Source: a virus
DNA length: 36,066 bases
Reading direction: 5' to 3' (one strand)
IMG/VR virus record: IMGVR_UViG_3300008266_000439
Coordinates: 1-36,066 of that record
Part shown: positions 23,634 to 29,770 of the stretch, in pieces
Layout: every line of letters starts with the position of its first letter
How positions within the stretch are numbered: position 1 is the first letter of the stretch
Notes under the pieces: generated by a model
Databases searched by the model: none
Seen by the model: only the letters and a program-made list of their open reading frames with translations
What the model was told of the DNA's origin: nothing
Made by a program: the position numbers and the translations under genes

Positions 23634-24735
23634 AATTCTCTCGTATTAATTTTGATACAATCTTTCTAATCTTGCTCTCTTGAATATTATTTTTTAATTC
23701 AGAATCAATTTGATTGATTAGTTTATCAGCTGTGTTCAATATTTTAGATTTACTTCTTTCTAAAGATTCTCTGTCTGCACCTAAAGCAGCAATATTGTAT
23801 TTACTAGCCTCAGATTGAATTCCATAATGATTCTTAATGATTTGAGCAACACTTTCAGTTCTAACTTCTAATTGCTCACGATCTTCAGGTTTTACTTTAG
23901 CTTCACCACCATAACTTTCTGCCAGCATTTTCTTTGCTAACGCAGAAACAACTCTATTGAAATTTTTTAAATCTTCTTTATTTTGCTTTAAAGGCTCAGG
24001 TATAAATGTGCCAGTTTTTTCACATACAGTAAGAATGGCATTAAACAAGGGAGTCAAATTTTGTTCATAATCCTTTTCTAAAACATTATAATCTGCATCT
24101 CCTTCCGGTTCTATTATTTCTCTTCCCGGAATAGCCTCAACCATGTTATTAGTATAAACCATCGCAGTTTCAAAGCCACCAGTTCTTCTACCATAAAGAC
24201 CTTTTGAAGTTATATATTTTGCTAATTGATATTCTTTACCTTCAATCGGTTCATTCATAGAATATCCTTGATCTTGTAAAAAATCCCTAATTACATCCGG
24301 ATTTTCTTTCGCCCATTTAACCTTTTGTGGAATATCAGATTTTCCTTTAGTTTGTAATGAAGATTTAGGTTTAGTAATTACAATTCCATTTTTAGTAAAT
24401 TCATCCTTAATTTTATAACCAACTCCCTCCCAATAATCTTTTGGTCCAGCCAAAGATGCAGTAGGGTCAGCAACTGTAATAATAAGTGAATTTAATAAAG
24501 AATAATTCCAAGCAGTATTTCTAGTCTGGAATTTTTTCGCTCTTTCGTAGTTATCTATCAAAAATAAGAATATAGTATCATCCTCGATAGCTCTTTGTAA
24601 ATCTTGAAAATATTGTTCGAGTCTATTTTTAATTTCTGAATTTTCAGTGTTATCCGCAGCGTTTTCAATAGCCTTCTCTAATTCTTGAACATTATTAACT
24701 ACACTTCTTAGTTCTTTTACATCTTCGTTTTTTCC
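23623..24735 (-). CDS. Hypothetical protein, probably the frameshifted 3' part of a longer gene
   Basis: The frame is open from 24735 to 23623 (371 codons), but the first standard start is a TTG at 24561, deep inside. The 58 codons upstream of that TTG (VKELRSVVNNVQELEKAIEN, then RLEQYFQDLQRAIEDD) look like genuine protein. They join the frame of the preceding gene if one base is added at the A6 run at 24728-24733. The visible protein has NYERAKKFQTRNTAWNYSLL, GLYGRRTGGFETAMVYTNNM and a C-terminal basic helix SKIRKIVSKLIRENFSK. The C-terminal helix resembles N-terminal tags on several nearby proteins. I do not recognise the family. A real mutation, a -1 programmed frameshift or an assembly homopolymer error could explain the break. 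Confidence 0.6.
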   Translation of the reverse strand, partial: GKNEDVKELRSVVNNVQELEKAIENAADNTENSEIKNRLEQYFQDLQRAIEDDTIFLFLIDNYERAKKFQTRNTAWNYSLLNSLIITVADPTASLAGPKDYWEGVGYKIKDEFTKNGIVITKPKSSLQTKGKSDIPQKVKWAKENPDVIRDFLQDQGYSMNEPIEGKEYQLAKYITSKGLYGRRTGGFETAMVYTNNMVEAIPGREIIEPEGDADYNVLEKDYEQNLTPLFNAILTVCEKTGTFIPEPLKQNKEDLKNFNRVVSALAKKMLAESYGGEAKVKPEDREQLEVRTESVAQIIKNHYGIQSEASKYNIAALGADRESLERSKSKILNTADKLINQIDSELKNNIQESKIRKIVSKLIRENFSK

Positions 24736-25028
24736 TCAGTCGCATTCATAGGTAAAAAATAACCCCATCCAAACTGACCAGTTTGATTATCTTTAAAATA
24801 AGTTGGTTTTGGAATGGTTTTATCATAAGTCTGCTTACTTGTAACTTTTAATAAATTACCCATTACTGCCGTCTCTTTCGTTCCATCTTCACCCCTCAAA
24901 TCTGAACTTAATAATAAGTAATAACCATTTACAGTAGGGGTGGTTCTGAAAATACTTACGTCTTCACTTAATTTTTTGTCTTTTGATTTAACTATGTGAA
25001 AATTCAATTTAAATTTATTTTTGTTCAT
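24717..25028 (-). CDS. Hypothetical protein, probable 5' part of a frameshifted gene
   Basis: A 103-residue frame starting at an ATG at 25028, with an ATATTTATAA promoter-like motif 13-24 nt upstream. It shows NKNKFKLNFHIVKSKDKKLS, a beta-rich middle (TPTVNGYYLLLSSDLRGEDG) and ends at MNATEEKTKM-stop. The last seven codons follow a run of six A residues. Slipping back one base there would continue into the 371-codon frame described for 23623-24735, giving one protein of about 470 residues. Alone, the fragment is of unknown function. Confidence 0.6.
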   Translation of the reverse strand: MNKNKFKLNFHIVKSKDKKLSEDVSIFRTTPTVNGYYLLLSSDLRGEDGTKETAVMGNLLKVTSKQTYDKTIPKPTYFKDNQTGQFGWGYFLPMNATEEKTKM

Positions 25029-25086
25029 TATTAGAGTTTTTTTATAAATATTATAAAAATCTAAATATTTAATATAAAGATTGGTA

Positions 25087-25953
25087 ATGTTATTAAGTGA
25101 AAAATATTCTAGTAGAATTAAAGAATTAGCAGGTATTTTATCTGAAAATAAAAACGAAAAACTTGTTAAATTAGGTTTCTCAGAAGAATTTGCTACTTTT
25201 TTAAATGAAATAGGTGGAAAATATGCAATGGTTCTCGGAGACTGGTCAACAAAACAATATGCCGGAGATCATGGTATAACTAGTTCTAATTTAAAAGAAA
25301 TTTTACCCCAACTAGACCAAAATAAAGTTATCGAATATCTAAAAAATAACGAAACCACAGTAAATACTATTATGGAATGGCTTAAATTCCCTAATAGACC
25401 ACAAGTCGATCTTAAACAAATTAAAAATTTAGAGGAAGCACTTAATACTGCTATCGAATGGCACGAATCACTTACCGCTTCCGGAGTTATTGAAGATGAA
25501 TCCGGAGAAGTATTCAAACAATATCCAGAAGGATATTATTGGATTGATTTGAAAACAAACAATTCCCCAGAAGAAGGAAATGCTATGGGTCACTGCGGAA
25601 GAGATGGTCAAGCTACAACTCTATTTTCACTTAGAAACTCCAAAACTAAAGAACCTCATGTAACAATAGCTTATAATGAAGGATCAGGTAATATCACCCA
25701 AGTAAAAGGGAAACAAAATAAAAAACCAGTAGAAAAATACATGAAATATGTTATCGATCTACTGAAACAAATGAAAACCGAAGGTAAATTCAAAGGTTTC
25801 AAATGGAGCTATCCTGTAAATGGACCCGACTTATCTTTAGAAGATCAAAAACAACTATATACCCCAAGAGAACTTTTTTTCATGAAAAAAGGTGAAATTG
25901 ATCAAAATTATGGCAATATCTGGGGCAGAAGAAGAGCTAATCAACCAGCTTAA
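25087..25953 (+). CDS. PcfJ-like domain protein with N-terminal helix tag
   Basis: A 288-residue protein starting at the ATG at 25087; an alternative TTG lies two codons earlier. The N-terminus LLSEKYSSRIKELAGILSEN is an amphipathic helix like those on other proteins in this window. The middle is Leu/Glu/Trp-rich. Residues ~160-225 contain YWIDLKTNNSPEEGNAMGHC, GRDGQATTLFSLRN, HVTIAY and ITQVKGKQNKKP, a His/Cys/Gly-rich core resembling the PcfJ-like domain found in mobile elements and phages. The MGHCG plus QVKGKQN pair is diagnostic in my reading. Its biochemical role is not established. The 3' end overlaps a convergent 59-residue gene by 4 nt. Confidence 0.6.
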   Translation: MLLSEKYSSRIKELAGILSENKNEKLVKLGFSEEFATFLNEIGGKYAMVLGDWSTKQYAGDHGITSSNLKEILPQLDQNKVIEYLKNNETTVNTIMEWLKFPNRPQVDLKQIKNLEEALNTAIEWHESLTASGVIEDESGEVFKQYPEGYYWIDLKTNNSPEEGNAMGHCGRDGQATTLFSLRNSKTKEPHVTIAYNEGSGNITQVKGKQNKKPVEKYMKYVIDLLKQMKTEGKFKGFKWSYPVNGPDLSLEDQKQLYTPRELFFMKKGEIDQNYGNIWGRRRANQPA

Positions 25954-26129
25954 TTAAAATTTCTATTTTTTACAAAATTATTGAACTCGTATTCCTCTAT
26001 CATTTCCATTAAAGCAACCTTTGCTTTTATTGTTGGGAAATTATTGGAATTTAACCATAATGTTCTAAATAAATCCAAAGCCTTCTGGTAATCCTCTGGC
26101 GTTCTAATAAATGTCTTTGAACTTTGCAT
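25950..26129 (-). CDS. Small hypothetical protein (59 aa)
   Basis: A 59-residue minus-strand gene, below the usual length cutoff, that fills the gap between two plus-strand genes. It shows IRTPEDYQKALDLFRTLWLN, then NFPTIKAKVALMEMIEEYEF, a compact, probably all-helical protein. The balanced composition and good codon use argue for a real gene. Its 3' end overlaps the PcfJ-like gene by 4 nt. Its 5' end overlaps the host-type promoter of the next plus-strand gene, so the two may interfere in transcription. No family recognised. Confidence 0.55.
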   Translation of the reverse strand: MQSSKTFIRTPEDYQKALDLFRTLWLNSNNFPTIKAKVALMEMIEEYEFNNFVKNRNFN

Positions 26130-26146
26130 AATAATTATTATATTTG
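26116..26146 (+). promoter_or_regulatory. Bacteroidetes-type promoter, exact match
   Basis: TTTG at 26116-26119, a 19-nt spacer and TATATTTG at 26139-26146, a perfect fit to the Bacteroidetes primary-sigma consensus. It leaves a ~27-nt A-rich leader before the ATG at 26180. Confidence 0.7.
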
Positions 26147-26179
26147 TTTTATAATTAATAATTACAAAAATAAAAAATT

Positions 26180-26425
26180 ATGAAAACAGTAAGTCAAAAA
26201 ACAAAAAGAAATTCTCGTGTAAACACAATCTCATCCGAGAATTTTACCCGTGTGCGTGATTACAAACGTGCAATGAGAAAACAATTCAATGAAATGCGTC
26301 GTAACATGACTCAACTCTCTTATGGAGTTGATGGTATGCCTACCGAAGAGCGTCAGCAAGTTCGTAGCATGATGCGTACAGTTGAAGCTACTCATCGTCG
26401 CCTTATGAAATGGTGGGGACGATAA
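26180..26425 (+). CDS. Small basic hypothetical protein
   Basis: An 81-residue Arg/Lys/Met-rich protein that I do not recognise. It shows KRNSRVNTISSENFTRVRDY, KRAMRKQFNEMRRNMTQLSY and a C-terminal RRLMKWWGR tail. It is probably two long helices with many positive charges, so nucleic-acid or ribosome contact is possible. Codon use (CGT, CTC, ACC) is less AT-biased than its neighbours, like the following outer-membrane gene, hinting at high expression or separate origin. It is a stand-alone unit with an exact host-type promoter upstream and a strong terminator downstream. Confidence 0.65.
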   Translation: MKTVSQKTKRNSRVNTISSENFTRVRDYKRAMRKQFNEMRRNMTQLSYGVDGMPTEERQQVRSMMRTVEATHRRLMKWWGR

Positions 26426-26450
26426 GAAAGTTTAGTTAAAAACTTTTAAA

Positions 26451-26487
26451 AAACGGCATAAAAACTCAAAATTATGCCGTTTTTTTA
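26451..26487 (+). terminator. Rho-independent terminator
   Basis: An 11-bp stem at 26451-26461/26472-26482 with AACGGCATAA on the left arm, followed by a T run. It isolates the 81-residue gene from the outer-membrane gene. Confidence 0.88.
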
Positions 26488-26582
26488 TTGTTAATAACTA
26501 TGTAAATCAATTCTTTATATTTTATAATATTTATATATACTTGGAACTTAATCCAAATATTAAAAATTAAAAATTAAAAAAA

Positions 26583-27293
26583 ATGAAAAAACTAATTGTC
26601 TTATGTCTTGCAGTATTTACTGCTATCGGAGCTTATGCTCAAGAAGAAAAAGGTTTACACACTGGTTTCGGACTCGCAACACAACACTGGAATCGTGGTG
26701 TAGCTTTCTCTGTAGCACCAACTGTAGAAGGTGATATGCACTACAAATTCTGTGACTGGTTTACCCTCGGAACTGAAGCTACCGTAGCACTTAATGCAAC
26801 CGAAGGTTTTGGTAATAATCTTAATAGTTATATGACTTTTACTAAAAAGAATTTGTCTTTGACTGTTAAAGATTACTACTACGCTGGTGTTTCCAATGAT
26901 TATTGGGACTATGGAAAAAACACTTCGCACTTTATCGAAACATCTCTTAAATATAAGAATGAAGATGTTTATGGTTTAGTAGCTTATACCGCTTATCAAA
27001 GTGAAGCAGGTGCCGATAATGCAGCAGGTATCTATTTCGAAGCAGGTTATAAAGTAAAAGAAAACTTAGAAGTAACAGCAGGTTATGTTACTGATGCTTC
27101 TGGTGTAAATTTGAGAACTGATGCAGGTATCACTCATATCGGAATTAATGGAACTAGAGATCTTAAAATTTCTGATTCTTGGACTTCTAAAGTTAAAACA
27201 GGTTTATATGTAAATCCTTCTTATAAAAATGTTTTGGATGCACCCGGTATCTCTCAAGCACCCGTAAATTTTATTGTAAGTATGTCATTCTAA
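26583..27293 (+). CDS. Outer-membrane beta-barrel protein (phage-encoded)
   Basis: A 236-residue protein. Residues 1-19 are a clear Sec signal peptide (MKKLIVLCLAVFTAIGAYA, cleavage before QEE). The mature part shows ~10 alternating aromatic strands (LHTGFGLATQHWNRGVAFSV, SHFIETSLKYKNEDVYGLVA, AGIYFEAGYKVKENLEVTAG) and ends in IVSMSF. A C-terminal Phe is the usual signal for insertion by the BAM machinery. It is therefore almost certainly an outer-membrane barrel. The leader is A-rich and a TATACTTG box at 26536-26543 may be its -7 element. Codon use is richer in C/G third positions than the phage structural genes, so acquisition from a host is plausible. Superinfection exclusion or altered permeability are possible roles; neither is shown. 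Confidence 0.8.
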   Translation: MKKLIVLCLAVFTAIGAYAQEEKGLHTGFGLATQHWNRGVAFSVAPTVEGDMHYKFCDWFTLGTEATVALNATEGFGNNLNSYMTFTKKNLSLTVKDYYYAGVSNDYWDYGKNTSHFIETSLKYKNEDVYGLVAYTAYQSEAGADNAAGIYFEAGYKVKENLEVTAGYVTDASGVNLRTDAGITHIGINGTRDLKISDSWTSKVKTGLYVNPSYKNVLDAPGISQAPVNFIVSMSF

Positions 27294-27322
27294 ATCAATA
27301 ATTTAGAATATAAATAATTAGA

Positions 27323-27355
27323 AAAAGAGCTGGATAATTCCAGCTCTTTTGTTTT
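27323..27355 (+). terminator. Rho-independent terminator after outer-membrane gene
   Basis: A perfect 12-bp stem with a TAAT loop (27323-27334/27339-27350), followed by GTTTTT. Its right arm overlaps the -33 element of the tRNA promoter. Confidence 0.9.
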
Positions 27356-27378
27356 TATATATATTTTATATATATTTG
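27348..27378 (+). promoter_or_regulatory. Bacteroidetes-type promoter of the tRNA cluster, exact match
   Basis: TTTG (27348-27351), a 19-nt spacer and TATATTTG (27371-27378). Transcription should start ~17 nt before the first base of tRNA-Leu. Confidence 0.72.
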
Positions 27379-27465
27379 TATCGTTGTTCTTTGAATTAAT
27401 GGCCGGGTGGTGAAATAGGCAAACACGATGGACTTTGACTATAACCACGTTTAACTTTTTTCTTA

Positions 27466-27473
27466 CTATTTAT
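27466..27473 (+). promoter_or_regulatory. CTATTTAT motif before intron ORF
   Basis: CTATTTAT ending 4 nt before the ATG at 27478, inside the intron. A separate promoter here would let the endonuclease be made without relying on the tRNA transcript, as with T4 intron ORFs, which use late promoters. Confidence 0.4.
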
Positions 27474-27477
27474 ATTC

Positions 27478-27957
27478 ATGAAATATAAATATACGAAAGA
27501 AGAATTAGAAGTAATTGTAAAAAATAGTTTATCAATAGCTGAAGTTTGTAGGCAACTAAAAATATTACCAGTTGGTGGTAATTATAAAACGTTGAAACTA
27601 AAATTCAAGAAATTTAATATTGATATTTCTCATTTTACAGGATCTGCTTGGAATCAAGGAGAGAAATTTAGAAAGTTTGGTAAAGAATTTAAAATAGAAG
27701 AAATTCTAATAGAAAATTCTCCTTATACTCAAACTTATAAATTGAAATTGAGATTATTTAAAGAAGGTATTAAAGAAAAAAAATGCGAATCTTGTTTAAA
27801 TACTCATTGGATGAATAAAGAAATTCCACTTGAATTAGAGCATATTAATGGTATAAATGATGATAATAGAATAGAAAATTTAAAAATTTTATGTCCAAAC
27901 TGTCACGCTTTTACTTTTACTTATCGTGGAAAAAATAAAAATAGAGTGCCTCGTTAG
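27478..27957 (+). CDS. Intron-encoded HNH homing endonuclease
   Basis: A 159-residue protein. An N-terminal helix-turn-helix-like part (SIAEVCRQLKILPVGGNYKT) probably contacts DNA. The HNH/zinc module follows, with C103 and C106 in KKCESC, LELEHINGINDDNRIENLKI with catalytic H122 and N130 region, and C139-PNCH at 139-143. This layout is common in phage group I intron endonucleases. The ORF lies in the P1 loop of the tRNA-Leu intron and ends just before the internal guide sequence, so the ribozyme core is intact. It is expected to cut an intronless tRNA-Leu(UAA) gene and spread the intron. That target is inferred, not seen. Confidence 0.82.
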   Translation: MKYKYTKEELEVIVKNSLSIAEVCRQLKILPVGGNYKTLKLKFKKFNIDISHFTGSAWNQGEKFRKFGKEFKIEEILIENSPYTQTYKLKLRLFKEGIKEKKCESCLNTHWMNKEIPLELEHINGINDDNRIENLKILCPNCHAFTFTYRGKNKNRVPR

Positions 27958-28210
27958 AAATTTCGAGAGTAGAATTCCGTAAATTCGGTGAACCCTGTAA
28001 AATGGGAATACCGAGCCAAGCAAGTTATAATAATTATAACTGGGCGTGTGTAGAGACTAGACACGGAACACCTAAGTTGATAAATATGGTGAAGGTATAG
28101 TCCAGACTACAAACCGAAAGGGTAGTGAAAACTATAGTAGTAAGAAAATCCATTGACCCCTAAAGGTCTTGCGGGTTCGATTCCCGCCCCGGCTACATAA
28201 ATTAAAAAAA

Positions 28211-28284
28211 TCTCCTGTAGCTCAGTAGGTCAGAGCAATTGACTGTTAATCAATGGGTCACTGGTTCGAGCCCAGTCAGGAGAG
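28211..28284 (+). tRNA. trnN: tRNA-Asn(GUU)
   Basis: A 74-nt cloverleaf. The acceptor is TCTCCTG/CAGGAGA, the anticodon stem ATTGA/TCAAT with loop CTGTTAA (anticodon GTT), and the T arm ACTGG TTCGAGC CCAGT. The discriminator is G and CCA is not encoded. It lies 15 nt after tRNA-Leu and is presumably co-transcribed. Confidence 0.9.
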
Positions 28285-28356
28285 CAAATCTTATAATTTT
28301 ATTATAAAATTTGTTTTTAATTTTTTATTACTATTTTTGTAATAAGAAAAAAATAC

Positions 28357-28428
28357 TGCGGGATGGACCAGAGGTAGGTCACCAGACTCATAATCTGGAA
28401 GTCAGAGGTTCGAATCCTCTTCCCGCTA
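28357..28428 (+). tRNA. trnM: tRNA-Met(CAU), with some initiator-like features
   Basis: A 72-nt cloverleaf. The acceptor is TGCGGGA/TCCCGCT, with a T-T mismatch at 1:72. The D stem is GACC/GGTC with A11:U24. The anticodon stem is CCAGA/TCTGG with loop CTCATAA, and the T arm is AGAGG/CCTCT. A 1:72 mismatch and A11:U24 are marks of bacterial initiator tRNA, but the three G-C pairs of the anticodon stem are absent. Elongator Met or Ile2 (lysidine-modified) cannot be excluded. CCA is not encoded. Confidence 0.85.
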
Positions 28429-28434
28429 CTAATT

Positions 28435-28508
28435 GGTCCTGTAGCTCAGCTGGATAGAGCATCTGCCTTCTAAGCAGACGGTCAGGCGTTCGAATCGCCT
28501 CGGGACTA
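28435..28508 (+). tRNA. trnR: tRNA-Arg(UCU)
   Basis: A 74-nt cloverleaf. The acceptor is GGTCCTG/CGGGACT (two G-U pairs), the anticodon stem TCTGC/GCAGA with loop CTTCTAA (anticodon TCT), and the T arm AGGCG/CGCCT. It reads AGA, a codon frequent in this AT-rich genome. CCA is not encoded. It is only 6 nt after tRNA-Met. Confidence 0.9.
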
Positions 28509-28517
28509 CAAAAAAAC

Positions 28518-28542
28518 CCCTAGAGATTCTCTAGGGTTTTTT
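28518..28542 (+). terminator. Rho-independent terminator of the tRNA cluster
   Basis: A perfect 8-bp stem CCCTAGAG/CTCTAGGG with a 3-nt loop, followed by six T residues, 9 nt after tRNA-Arg. Confidence 0.9.
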
Positions 28543-28629
28543 ATTTCTATTTTTTACTAAAAATGTCAAATTCCAGAAACAGAATTTTTTTGCACAAAGT
28601 ATCACAATTCAATACTTTTCGCAAAAAGA

Positions 28630-29730
28630 TTATCTTGGAGGTACAGCTTTGTAGCAGTATCGTTTAGTAAACCAAACGAAACCTTTTAAGTTGATCCATT
28701 GTTTTTGAAAGGTGGTCATATTATTAAAAATATTATTATAGGCTTGATTTTCTATAAAAAGATAGGGATTAGCTTGACCTGATAGATAGGCATTAGCAAG
28801 TGCTGGCCCTGTAAAAGTATTACTAGCTCCCCAAGCAGTATTTTCTGAAGAGATTATAATATACAAATCTATTTTTCTTCCAACTTGTCTTGCTCCTTTA
28901 GCAATTATATCCAATCTTCCTCCGGTTGCACCGGTGCTTTGGGCATTTGCATATGAATAAGTCGGGATACCATTTTGATAGCAATGTAAAAGTACTCTAT
29001 CAGAAAATCTAACTTGATCTCTAGCTGCGACAGTATCTATGGTGGAGCCCATATTTTTATACCAACCTTCATAGAAATCATTATCGGTTATGGTTGCTAA
29101 AGATATTTGTTGATTTATAGAGTTCCAGTTATCCCAAGTTGTTACATTGTTCCACCATTCCAATTCCAAATTAGCTCTATTAATTTTTTTAGTTGCATCA
29201 GATTGGGAGTTATTATAATTTGATATTCCTCCACCAGATTTAAAAGTTGTGGCACTACCGCTTGCTACTCCTCTATATACGATTCCACTATCACTAAGTG
29301 TTTTTACAAATCTACTAAAGTTAGAATAGTTTGAAGTAGAGGAAACAATTGCTGAGGTACTATACAAATAAACACCTTTAAAGCCATATTTTTTAAGATA
29401 CCCTGATAACCTTCTTGAAGCTGATATTGAATTATATATTGTATCAGTTTTATCTATATACATATATCTTTCCCAAGTGTTAATTGTATTAACACCAATT
29501 ACTCTTGCTGAAAGATTTTCAACATTAATTCTATTTTCAACTGAAACAAATTCAGGATCTGGTCCGGGATCCATTAGTGTATCATCATATACAACAGAAG
29601 AATTTATTTCTTCTTGAATAATTTTAGGTGATTCATCGGTTTTACTACAAGTTATAGTAGTCAAAAACACTAATAATAACACTACACTTACTTTAATAGA
29701 TAGCAGTTTATTTTTCAATAAATTTTTCAT
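28630..29730 (-). CDS. Phage-encoded lipoprotein, function unknown
   Basis: A 366-residue protein. The N-terminus is a lipoprotein signal: basic KNLLKNKLLSIK, hydrophobic VSVVLLLVFLTTI and lipobox TITC with C28. The residues after it (CSKTDES) include Lys and acidic residues, resembling the surface-export signal of Bacteroidetes lipoproteins, so surface exposure is possible. The mature part contains LSGYLKKYGFKGVYLYSTSA, FVKTLSDSGIVYRGV, and LDIIAKGARQVGRKIDLYII, an alternating helix/strand pattern that might be a TIM-type barrel. No glycosidase catalytic pair can be assigned. The small membrane protein gene at 29771-30001 lies 40 nt upstream on the same strand. Lipid anchoring is well supported; the role (receptor shielding, host surface change) is speculative. 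Confidence 0.72.
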   Translation of the reverse strand: MKNLLKNKLLSIKVSVVLLLVFLTTITCSKTDESPKIIQEEINSSVVYDDTLMDPGPDPEFVSVENRINVENLSARVIGVNTINTWERYMYIDKTDTIYNSISASRRLSGYLKKYGFKGVYLYSTSAIVSSTSNYSNFSRFVKTLSDSGIVYRGVASGSATTFKSGGGISNYNNSQSDATKKINRANLELEWWNNVTTWDNWNSINQQISLATITDNDFYEGWYKNMGSTIDTVAARDQVRFSDRVLLHCYQNGIPTYSYANAQSTGATGGRLDIIAKGARQVGRKIDLYIIISSENTAWGASNTFTGPALANAYLSGQANPYLFIENQAYNNIFNNMTTFQKQWINLKGFVWFTKRYCYKAVPPR

Positions 29731-29770
29731 GATATTTTTTTTTAAAAAGTTTTTAAGAACAAATAAAAAC

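Larger units (their letters stand above)
27436..28144 (+). ncRNA. Group I self-splicing intron in tRNA-Leu(UAA) anticodon
   Basis: The 709-nt intron follows U34 and ends in G (28144), as group I introns do. By eye the core folds as follows. P1 pairs exon ACUU with GAGU at 27967-27970, with the expected U-G at the splice site. P3 is CCGU with ACGG. P4 is TCGGT with ACCGA. P5 is CCC/GGG. P6 is GCC/GGC extended by GTTATAAT/ATTATAAC. P7 is GACTA/TAGTC, P8 is CACC/GGTG, and P9 is ACTAC/GTAGT with a GAAA tetraloop. The conserved AAGGTATAGTCC (S-type element) and GAGACTAGAC (R-type element) are present. The core lies at 27960-28144 and the HNH ORF occupies the P1 loop. Confidence 0.82.
27401..28195 (+). 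tRNA. trnL: tRNA-Leu(UAA), split by a group I intron
   Basis: The 5' exon is 27401-27435 and the 3' exon 28145-28195; joined they give 86 nt. The acceptor stem is GGCCGGG/CCCGGCT (one G-U pair). The D stem is GTG/CAC and the anticodon stem ATGGA/TCCAT. The spliced loop is CUUAAAA with anticodon UAA. A long variable arm (GACC/GGTC) follows, typical of class II tRNAs such as Leu, then the T arm GCGGG/CCCGC with loop TTCGATT. The break lies directly after U34. CCA is not encoded (CAT follows the discriminator A). A continuous scan would misread or miss this gene because 709 nt separate the halves. It heads a four-tRNA cluster. Confidence 0.85.

Noticed and set aside
24561-24561. TTG as true start of the 312-residue frame
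   Set aside because: Coding-like sequence continues upstream in frame for 58 codons, so this start is probably an artefact of the frame break at 24728-24733.
28211-28508. tRNA genes as a prophage attachment site
   Set aside because: No integrase, recombinase or duplicated tRNA end is seen in the window, and the gene content is that of a large lytic-type phage.
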